Positions 34,981-44,277 of a DNA stretch of 64,000 nt are shown here, in pieces (within the stretch, counting starts at the first letter, position 1; each line of letters opens with the position of its first letter). Below the pieces are notes generated by a model. That model was not told the origin of the DNA. It made no database searches and was given only the letters and a program-made list of their open reading frames with translations. Location of the stretch: contig NC_039358.1 of the NCBI RefSeq assembly GCF_003573695.1, positions 154,866,920 through 154,930,919 of the forward strand, read 5' to 3'. The position numbers and the translations under genes were made by a program. The DNA comes from Papaver somniferum. Lineage: Eukaryota > Streptophyta > Magnoliopsida > Ranunculales > Papaveraceae.

Positions 34981-35865
34981 TAAATAAACCTGCACCGGCC
35001 AACAATTAGTAATATTCGCAAACAATACAATTCACCATTTTTGGGGCTGACAAAACATCCTTGCAATTGCACAATCTGACTTCCTTATTTTCCACTTTTT
35101 CTAGTTGCACACTAAACGTTGTGGAAATTCTTGACAAGTATATACTTAGGCAGCAGGATTCTTTAAATTTGTATTAAAGTATGCCACCAATGTTGACGTA
35201 TAGTTCTCTGCAGTATTACTTACGTTATCCATTGAGTTAGTTGCATCGTACACAATTTTTCATAGACCGGGAAAATGAATACACAGTCTAAAAACATTAG
35301 GTTCATCTTCACGCATCAAATAACCGCATAAAAGCCACACCACCTCAAATGGACCAATATATCTTGCATGAACCTACTGTTGCATCTATTTACATTTCCG
35401 AAAAATTAATGTCGCACGATTATAAATAAACCTGCACCGGCCAACAATTAGTAATATTCGCAAACAATACAATTCACCATTTTTGGGGCTGACAAAACAT
35501 CCTTGCAATTGCACAATCTGACTTCCTTACTTTCCACTTTTTCTAGTTGCACAGTAAACGTTGTGGAAATTCTTGATAAGTATATACGTAGGCAGCAGGA
35601 TTCTTTAAATTTGTATTAAAGTATGTCACCAATGTTGACGTATAGTTCTCTGCAGTAGTACTTACGTTATCTATTGAGTTAGTTGCATCGTACAAAATTT
35701 TTCATAGACCGGGAAAATGAATACACAGTCTAAAAACATTAGGTTCATCTTCACGCATCAAATGACCGCATAAAAGCCACACCACCTCAACTGGACCAAT
35801 ATATCTTGCATCAACCTACCGTTGCATCTATTTACATTTCCAGAAAATTAATGTCGCATGATTAT
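34981..35865 (-). repeat. 442-bp tandem duplication inside the Helitron Rep remnant
   Basis: The segment starting TAAATAAACCTGCACCGG at 34981 is repeated head-to-tail from 35423, with only scattered differences (for example CTTATTTTCC versus CTTACTTTCC). The repeated part includes the Rep-like peptide HLMREDEPNVF in the second unit, with the equivalent GYLMREDEPNVF in the first. Confidence 0.9.
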
Positions 35866-36510
35866 AGATACATTTATTTATGTATTTAGCAACTGTTACA
35901 CACCACTAATTTAAACATTAATGCGGAAATTGAACATCCTAAACAAAAAATGAGTTGTATGAAATAACATGTGTGTTGTTAGTATGTATCCCTTACAGAC
36001 AATCACATCCTTCTCGTCGTCGTGTCGAAGATAGATTACAGACGCACGTTAATCCAAGTTGGTACTATTAAGATTTTTTTTCCAGATATCCTCGGCAATA
36101 TTTTCCATTTTTGATGTACATAAAATCCGAACCACATGGACGACAAGTACCGTGCATTTCCTACACAGTCTTAAACAAAAAACGGATTTACTTTTTCATT
36201 TAGAAATTCAACAAAAATAAATTTATCAACCTGTTCAGCTATACAATTGTTTTCAGGACCATCTAAGAATAAAAGTGCATACATATGAGTCAAACGTTTC
36301 TGAAATCCAAACGTGAACGCATGTGCAAACACTTTACCGAACACATTCCCTTGATTTCATCAGTCAATTTGTCTCTCTTCACTTCGAATCTTGATGGATC
36401 TCTTAACATCATGAGATCAATACGATAAAAATCTAATTAATACGGTAATATCTCATCTTTAATTTCTGGTCAACTTGGATTTGCGGTCTTTCTCATAAGA
36501 TATATGGATG
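34981..36510 (-). pseudogene. Helitron Rep/helicase N-terminal region, heavily degenerate
   Basis: Minus-strand frames from right to left give blocks resembling the Helitron-like N-terminal (Rep) domain. PEIKDEILPYY lies near 36450, DPSRFEVKRDKLTDEIKG near 36380, and FGKVFAHAFTFGFQKRLTHM followed by YALLFLDGPENN near 36300, compared with 'GKV.AY.YVIEFQKRGLPH.H.LL'. HGTCRPCG and MYIKNGKYCRG lie near 36110, compared with 'HGPCG....C...GKCSK'. YIGPVEVVW-like and HLMREDEPNVFRLCIHFPG sequence lies near 35770, followed by DATNSIDNVSTTAENYTS. The order is correct; stops and frameshifts are frequent. Rep would nick and join DNA in rolling-circle transposition. The helicase part was not found with confidence. 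Confidence 0.6.
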
Positions 36511-37139
36511 ATGATTAAACCGTATAATGGCCATTGAATCTTGATTGAGATCTTAATTATATGCCTAAGACCACCCATAAAAGTAGATGGAAAAACGCCG
36601 CACTTACCTCCATTGTTTGGATTTAACTCAGAATCCTCTAAGCCCTTTATATTTTATAAGTATCTGCTTGTTTATTATCCTTTATATTTCTTAAGAAAAT
36701 ACAGGAGGATATGTCCAGTTGATGCTCAAGCATCCACCGGGTAAAATCTAAAAGAGAAGATTGCACAGTCAAGCTGCCAAGTTTAATACTACATTCAAAG
36801 TAATACGTTGCAATGAAAATCCAAATTTCAAATTAGCAACCCTGAACTTCAGAACCAAAAAAAAAAATTGGGAATGCATACATTGTGAGAAATCTCTTCC
36901 GCAGCAACAGTAACCTGCAGAACACGTTATGTGTATTTCACAGCCTAAATTGTCGAGATCAACATCAATTGATTAGAAAATCATTATCCAGAAACCAAGA
37001 TGCTATATCATGAAGTGGAGAACCTGAAAATTTCGAATTTTGAAGTTACGGCCCAGGCTCAACCTCTCTTAATTAGTGTATCTAAATATTCCAAAAAAAC
37101 TACAACTTATACATTAGTAAACACCTGATTATCAGTAGT
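36511..37139. other. Intergenic stretch
   Basis: No gene recognised. It is upstream, in minus-strand sense, of the Rep remnant; an Helitron 5' end (TC) cannot be pointed out by eye. Confidence 0.35.
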
Positions 37140-39100
37140 AACATAATCAACTTATATTTAGACACAGAGTTCCAGCAAAACAATATTTTGTAAGAAAAAA
37201 AATACGAATCCCTTCATTTAATTTTATCAATATTTATCCCAGATTAGTTTTAAAACCAATCATTGTAACTGAAGAACGAAATAGAGAAATCAAAAGACAT
37301 ATGGATCCATGGTGGCAGTTGTAAATTAGTTTGGTTTAGTACATAATGGTGATAATGATGAGAGCGCAACAAATGATGTGATTTTTTTCTCTACAAAACA
37401 TTATTTAATATACGTAGAGAACGATACAAAACAGAAGTGATCAAATTGGGTCAACTCCATGAAAAATTAAATTGTTGGTACTTTACTTCGAAAGTACAGT
37501 ATGAGAGTATTTTTTAGCAAAACATATGTGATTTACTTAAAATATGATTGTGAGCCTAATCTTGTCGAGATAAGGAGATACTACACAAAGGACATGTGTC
37601 GAGTGCAGAAACTACAACAACGTGACACTAATGCATTAATACATCTAAGCTCCCAGTTTAGTTAAAAGAAATTTTGTATATCATCCTGCTCAATTTGGAA
37701 CTTAAACAATATCCCAATTTATAACTAATTGTCGGTAAAAGAAGACAAAATTACTTAGACCCATAGTGATCTTCACATGTTATTATTATTTTACTGAAGA
37801 TACTATCTTTGTGAATTTATGATGCTCACCAATCATGAAAACATATAAAATATATGAAATACATGCCGACAGAAAAATAAAATAAAAAATTGTCTCATTA
37901 AACACCTATATACATCGACGTTAAAGGAGTAAAAGTATTTCATGAAATATATATACCGATAGGAAAAAGAGAATCTAATATTGTATCTAATTTTCACCCA
38001 AAGATGGGTATCATATTTCGAACAGAAAGAATTAGGTCAGTTTCTTAAGGAAGAGAGCGGACTACTACATACTTAAAAGTGTATATGATAGCACTTAATT
38101 AGTTTTGAACTGAGTTTGAACAGTAAATCACAATCCTTCAACAAACAGACATGTGTTTAAAAGCTTGATATCAAAAGAACAATATCACAACACTGCGAAA
38201 ACTAACCAACAAAAAAACTCATTGGATAATATGATTCTATATAGAAATTTACAGGATCTTACAAACAGCATTGTAGACGAAAAAAATTTAAACCTTGTAA
38301 AAAAGTAAATCAATTCCAAAATAAAATAAAATTAAAAGCCCTAAATATGTACATATTCGTACCTATTGTAGTCTGCATTGGTACATATATCACGTCCAGC
38401 CAAAATTTGAAATTACTAATATATGTTGATTAAAAAACGACATGAAAACAACCATAAATTTTAACGTAAAACATAGCCTGACATTACCTTTTAATCCTAT
38501 ATATTTTGACTTCTGCTAGTCATTTAACTTGAAACAATATGTCTTTGAATTGCGTCTGACTTCCCATTTTCTTTCTTCAGTTTTGTATACTATAAAACCT
38601 TATTTGAATATTTTCATTTTTCCTCGATTCCAAATTCCATCCATGTCTACGTTGTATTTTGCTATAGATGTTCTATGAATGTTAACATCCTACGTTCTTG
38701 TCCTTTTGTTTACTTTTCGTTGATCGTTGTAATAATATTTTCAAAATTCTTCTATTTGTTCTTCAGATCCATGCATGGTTTAGGAAAAGATTTTTATTAT
38801 CATGCTCTCTGTATGTATGTTCTGTTACTTGTTCTCTTAGGAGTGCTTCGTCTATTTCTTTAAGAATTTTCTTCTTCAAAACAATATTTGGAAAACATAA
38901 ATTGTCTATTCTTTTAACGATGCTAAGATATCCATATAGTTCCGGCCTCTTATTAGACTCTGAATCTTCTCTGAAAGTTTTTCCGAGTAAATAAGCTTCA
39001 AGCATTTTACTGTCACGTGGAAATAGATGAGTTGTAGAATTTTTTTTCCAGCATTATTGATTTTGTTAGTGTCATCCAATTCTAAAAATTGGTAGACCTG
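37140..39100 (-). repeat. Diverged duplicated block, copy B
   Basis: Counterpart of 31500-32710, with an extra segment at about 37330-38190. The minus-strand peptide LNEWNKDKLNMRKSLMQLHD is followed (other frame) by STTHLFPRDSKMLEAYLLGK and TFRED, then LYGYLSIVKRIDNLCFP. This shares the KMLE-YL-GK-FRED pattern with copy A but extends further. Family not recognised. Confidence 0.55.
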
Positions 39101-40087
39101 ATATCATTCTAGTCTTCTCTTCGTAATGAATATTAGTCCAGATATCGTGTAGTTGCATCAATGACTTCCTCATATTAAGCTTATCTTTATTCCATTCATT
39201 AAGTACTTGTGGTGAAATCAATGTATATATGTTATCCCAACAATCATAACTTTTTATACCTTTTCCCCCTTTTAATGTGCGTGCATTTCTAGTGTTATTT
39301 CGAGTTGTGTAGAACGATGAACGTTTTTATTATTGCATATATTTTTCAGCTTGTACTATTTTTTTCTCCTTGTATGTCCTTGCATGTTGTTTCCGTTAAA
39401 ATTAAATATTTTATTCTTAGATTTCATTGTATCCATTAGACAATATGTCTTTGTAATTCATAATATTTCTAGATTATCTTTCTTCAAATTTATTAGTTTT
39501 GTTTTTATCATACCTTGTTGGGGTTACAATGATCATACTCTCGTTTTCTCCATTGTCATTGGTTTATTTGGTGATTTGAATGATTGAATAACCACTTACA
39601 TAGGATTATTTTTTCTTGGTTGCATTTTCATCTTGTAAAATATTTTGACTCCAGGTTTCACACCTTTCTCTCTTTGCGATTTAGTTTTTTTTTTATTTCA
39701 CATCAAAATCAATGTTCGTCTTATATCTGCAAAAATATAAAGTTTTTTTTTCTAAGCGGTACATTAGTACACAGTACATGTCAAACACTTTCTTAAGTCC
39801 AATTTATAGTGTAACAATTACCCTTTTGTTTATTACATATCCAGTTTTTTGCCTTAAGATCATATATCTAGGTGTTGATGAACCTGTATCTCGCAATTTC
39901 CTTTTTTTGGTTACTGGAGATAGTTGAATGGATGATGCAAAATACAATCACATGTCTCCTTGTATTGTTTTATAGGATCGTGTACACTTACCTTATTCAT
40001 TATACTCGCATAATATAATTAACAATGGAAATATTGTATAACTAATTTTAGAGAAATTCTATAATTTAGATTTTTACTTTTGTCAAC
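39101..40087. other. T-rich intergenic stretch
   Basis: No gene recognised. Plus-strand open frames (up to 84 codons) are Phe/Leu/Ile-rich because of T-richness and are not convincing. Confidence 0.4.
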
Positions 40088-40403
40088 TACTCCCTCCGTT
40101 CATTTTTAATAGGTTGTTTTTGTTTTTAGAGAAAATTAAGGAAATTAAGAGAATTAATCATTGAAAGTGGTCCTTATGACACTTGTCAATAAAAGAAGTG
40201 AAGTGAAATGGTCCCCATGACACTTGTCAGCAAAAGAAGTATAGTGAAATGGTCCACATGACACTTGTCATCAAAAGAAGTTAAGAGAAAAGTGGTCCCA
40301 GAAAACTAAAATAACATTTGACTTTCCCAATTGGGAAACCAACCTATTTTTTTGAAACATTTATTTTAGGAAACCAGCCTATTAAAAAGGAACGGAGGGA
40401 GTA
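40088..40403. mobile_element. Stowaway-type MITE with TA target duplication
   Basis: It begins TACTCCCTCCGTTCATTTTT and ends with the inverse, AAAAAGGAACGGAGGGAGTA. The terminal inverted repeats are about 27 bp (CTCCCTCCGTTC.TTTTTAATAGG). The flanking TA fits the Tc1/mariner target preference. The inside has three tandem units of about 45 bp, each with ATGACACTTGTCA and AAAAGAAGT. No transposase; about 315 bp long. Confidence 0.88.
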
Positions 40404-40509
40404 TTATATGCATACTCAACCTTAGGATTTATGTGATGCAATTAACATGTCTTATTTTGATTTCATAAAATTACAATATTTGATATGTTGAATCTCCTCG
40501 ATACAATGT

Positions 40510-40760
40510 TTTCACTTTTTGAGTCCATTTTTTATCTTTGAATGTTTTACCACTGTCATATGTATATATAGATGATCTAAAATTTTGTGTATTTCGGATG
40601 GTTTAGAATTTGGAGTTTGCAAAACTTTATACTGATGTGGTAATTGAACATTGTTGACAGATAGAAGTCGTACACTACGAACAATTACCTCTTCCACATC
40701 TTTACACTGACGATAAATTGGATACCCACCTTTATCCAAACATTTATTATTATCTTTATA
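40510..40760 (-). pseudogene. Small Helitron Rep-like fragment
   Basis: The minus-strand frame MDKGGYPIYRQCKDVEEVIV resembles the 'D..GYP.YRRR.DGR' block of Helitron Rep proteins, followed by VNNVQLPHQY where relatives have 'W.VPYNPYL'. It is one block only, on the same strand as 34981-36510 and about 4 kb upstream of it. It may be a second Rep copy or a displaced piece. Confidence 0.45.
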
Positions 40761-41190
40761 TCTTCATATATTTATATGTCATAGCAAAGCAATTTCTTCA
40801 CTATGTGATGACAAATGAAATATTGCAACGTGTATGATATTCATGTCTGCCATAGCATGAGCATCCTTAATAAAATCAGGAGATTGTGAGACCACACACA
40901 ACTAAAAAAGCTTCCTCTCAAATATCCAAGCAAAGAAAGAATCTCAAATATCCAAAATTCATCAGAGCAATATCCTATTAAAGTTGATTGCGTCCTTCCA
41001 TGGCATGCTGGCCCATTTTATAGATCGATCATTAACTCCCACTTGTTTACGACCACTTTTCTTAATTTCAATCTATTTCGACTCACAAATAATTGTTACG
41101 ATTCTCTAACATGAAAATACTTAGCAAGGTGCGGCATTAAATATCTTCGGTTCTACTCAGCACTATGGTACTCATCATTAATACAAATAA
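40761..41190. other. Intergenic stretch
   Basis: Nothing recognised. The minus-strand phrase DRSIKWASMPWKDAI near 41020 is protein-like but too short to call. Confidence 0.35.
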
Positions 41191-41194
41191 TAGT

Positions 41195-41510
41195 GGAAAG
41201 TGAAGGTTATTTCCCATCCGTCCCAGCGGGGTAGATATTTTGGAAACGCACAGGTAAAATTTTCCGCAAGTTGTACCGTACTAATTTGCATAACTTAAGT
41301 CTCCAAGCATCGAAATCATCGAGGAATCTTACTTAACTATATGATCAATTGCTTATAAGCCCAACGTCTCCAATAACTTATATTCGTCCAATATAGTTGC
41401 TTGGCAATGGTAAGGGTAGAGTTTTAAAGGTATGTTATTTGCTTGATAAAGAAAACGCACCGCAGTTATAGTAATATATTGTGCCAGGTCTGAGATCTGC
41501 AAGAGAGCAC
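41195..41510 (-). pseudogene. Purple acid phosphatase gene fragment
   Basis: Minus-strand frames give LADLRPGTIYYYNCGAFS (41508-41455; family consensus 'L.PNT.YYY.CGD'), KTLPLPLPSNYIGRI, VIGDVGL (family 'VVGDLGLT', with the metal-binding Asp), MLGDLSYAN (41310-41280; family 'LMLGDLSYAN', another metal ligand) and KYLPRWDGWEI (family 'YQPRWDGWGR'). Block order and spacing match plant purple acid phosphatases over about 105 residues of their 450-600. Stops and frame changes separate the blocks. The rest of the gene is not found. CTCTTGCAG just before the first block could be an old splice acceptor, which would mean genomic rather than retrocopied origin. The host enzyme releases phosphate from organic esters, usually secreted. 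Confidence 0.72.
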
Positions 41511-43433
41511 GAACACATTGAACCGCATGTAAAATCAATCAAATTCTTCAATTCGCTGATGTTTGATTTTCTGGTGGTAGAATCCTTCTCAAGCTCACCA
41601 GCATTAGTTTAAGGTCCCATCCGCTAAAGACATCTTCGAGAGTTTGAGCACCACTAACCTTATTAGCACCATATGGTATTCCCACCAAGTCATGAGAAGG
41701 ATAAACATATGCAAGTTCAAATTTAAACATATATACAACATTTTTACAGCCTAAGGCTCCGGGTAATTGATTCTTTTACTTTCTAATAGAGCATCTTTAA
41801 TCAAATACTCACTTTTACGGAGGGCATGTATAGGACAAACTCGTTAGTTTCTAATCAATCGTAGCAATTATCTCAAATCCTTGAATATTACAGACATTGC
41901 CGACAGTTTTTATGTGCAAAGATCGGTAAAAGCAGGTTCATCGACAAAAAATCTCAAATTTTGTCTGCGCTATTAAATACACAAAAGTTGAATGGCAAAA
42001 ACTACACATCAAGGAGAATGCTATAGAATTCATCAAGTATTCCATAAAATTCAACTTAACTCAGCCTTGAGTTAAGCTTTTACAATGACCAATTGCATTC
42101 TTTACGGATTTCTTTGATTTATTGGGGGGAAAAAGCGATACAACAATGTTTACCTCGGTATAGAAGATGGAATTCTCAACTATAAGTTGATAGTCTTCAT
42201 TTTATTCAAAGCCAGATGCATTTTTCCATTGTTGATAGAAGAGTATGCATAGGCAATGTACATCTGCTTTCCAAGTGAAACATTCATACAAAACTCAGTG
42301 TTTAAAAATATAATATCAACAAACAAAATGGCTAAACCCTCCAAAAACCTAATATTGTACATCTCGGTGGACATTATTGGCTTAATTATCAACACCATTT
42401 CACAGAGTTTCACAGATTATTCCAACCCTAGACCAAGGCATCTCTTACATGGTGGTCGAGTATTCTCAAGACATGCTTGATGCTCCCTGATCCCTATGTT
42501 AGGGAACCCTTATTTAAGATCTAGGGTGAAGAACATTCGACAGAGGTGAAATCATCTAATTCAAGTTGTGCTTCAAAAAAAAATCTAATTCAAGTTGTCC
42601 TAGTGTGTCATTTATAAGTTCTTTTGTCTGCATGTCATTCTGATGTTGGAGTTCAGTAGTTGAGAGGCACATATCAACCAAGACAGCCTACTGATATCCA
42701 ATGGTCGCCCTCGGAAAATTTACTTCCACTTCTTCCCCAATTCAACTTTTTAATAATATTAAACGCTGGCTTTATAGAATATAAACTCGTGAATTACATA
42801 CGCATTGAGGCACTTGTCCCAGGGGAGATTAAACAACAAATTCACTCACAGGGAAATGAATGCAGCTGTACATAACAATGATGCGAAGGTGTGGCTCCGT
42901 GACAATGAATCTGCATCTAAAACTGTTAACTTTTCTACGATAGTCGGATTAGCAAGCATAATCCAACTATCGGTTATTAGAATTTGAAGAGTGCCTTCTC
43001 TTTTGATGTAGCCACTGGTGGTGGGGGTTACATTAAAAGATGGATCCCAAACTGAAATCCCTGATGCGGCAACTAATGATTATTAGCAAGCATCAAGACC
43101 ACACTATCCATTTATATGAATATAAGATTATCATACCAAAGAGTGCTTTATCTAGGCATCTGTGTTCGAGATACTCAGTTAACTCACACACATTAATTAT
43201 AACATATGTGAGTAACCTAGCCTTTCAAGATGCGGGTAGGCAAAACTTAACGACATTTCGTAATTTAAGTCCCTTGTGCCCGAGTTTCTTTTCTCCCATT
43301 AGTAACCTAGGCTTTCCAGACACGGGTCGACAGTATGAAGTTAAATATATTGTTGACATACTTCATTTATTTTCTTGAGATGGAAAAAGACTATGTGACT
43401 GCTGAAAATTTGGTGCATTTATTTTTTAACTTC
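41511..43433. other. Intergenic stretch left of G2
   Basis: No gene recognised. Open frames such as 41730-41548 (-; VYPSHDLVGIPYGANKVSG) and 43040-43378 (+) have no family match that I know. An imperfect palindrome ATAGTCGGATTA...TAATCCAACTATC is at 42939-42972. A 13-base A-tailed insertion lies at 42570-42582. Confidence 0.4.
42554..42598 (+). repeat. 16-bp direct repeats around a 13-base poly-A-tailed insertion
   Basis: ATCTAATTCAAGTTGT occurs at 42554-42569 and again at 42583-42598, separated by GCTTC plus eight A. It looks like a target duplication around an extremely truncated retroposon. A similar structure is at 58122-58162. Confidence 0.5.
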
Positions 43434-43438
43434 TACCA
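43434..43438. repeat. Target-site duplication of G2, left copy (TACCA)
   Basis: TACCA directly precedes the left LTR and recurs at 52382-52386 after the right LTR. Confidence 0.92.
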
Positions 43439-43910
43439 TGTAGTTGCAGGAAATCCTACACTACACCCCTCACAAGATTTCATTAACATTCAACTCATTT
43501 TAGATTAATCAATCTTAATTTTATTGATCAATTTTTGAACAATCTTACAAGAAAAGATAAAGGAATCAAGAATAATCACTGCTCTAGATTTTCTCTCTCC
43601 TATTTACTTGCTTTTCACTCAGAAAAAGATCTTTTTCTTTCCTTTACAACTGAACGACTATTTATAGGGAAGTACATAGTGGATGACAGCTAACCTGTCC
43701 TTTATTTTCGGATATGGCTTGCGACATTCTCGCAACCTTACAAATGTTAATCTCGCAAACTCTCTTATTTTCGCAGAACCATCACATTTTTCTCATGATT
43801 TTAGCTGACGTTGTTTATTATGTCATTTCTGAAATTGTTATGCGACGTTGTTGTGTTGTGTTGTTGATAATTTCGCTGAGACATTATTGTTGCGAGATTC
43901 TGATCCTACA
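43439..43910 (-). repeat. 3' LTR of G2 (472 bp)
   Basis: On the minus strand it starts TGTAGGATCAGAATCTCGCAAC and ends GGATTTCCTGCAACTACA, as in 51911-52381 and 5174-5631. TATA-like CTATAAATAG (minus) at 43658-43667. Polypurine tract GAGAAGAGGCAAGA (minus) abuts at 43911-43924. Confidence 0.93.
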
Positions 43911-44112
43911 TCTTGCCTCTTCTCATATCTTCTCTGCGAAGTAGAGAATGATGTGAGAAATGCTGCAACTGTCCATCTCTTCATATTCTGCATTTATCAC
44001 ACTATCCTTTCTTCCATTTATTTCTTGACACGTCTTCTGTAACCGCTGCTTTTCAACCGCTCACGTCTTTTCGCATTAATGGTGTTTATTTCTTCGAGTA
44101 AAAAAAATCTTC

Positions 44113-44122
44113 TTTATATATT
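44113..44122 (+). promoter_or_regulatory. Putative TATA box of the antisense gene in G2
   Basis: TCTTTATATATTCTTC is followed by about 150 bases of CT-rich leader (CTTTCTCTTCTCTTTTTAC) up to the ATG at 44278. It lies about 200 bases inside the 3' LTR and points against gag. G1 has the same layout at 4962-4972. Confidence 0.55.
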
Positions 44123-44277
44123 CTTCTTACTCTTCTTTCCATTTTCTTTTTACTTTCTCTTCTCTTTTTACTTTCTCATCTCTGCAACTCTTTTGTTCTT
44201 CCATAAGTTCTGCTACTGTAATTCTTCCTTCTTTAATTTTCTTACTTTTTATTCATTCTCATACTCTATATTCATAT

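Noticed and set aside
39333..39927. Phe/Leu-rich plus-strand frames as small membrane proteins
   Set aside because: The composition follows from T-rich DNA; no start context or conserved motif.
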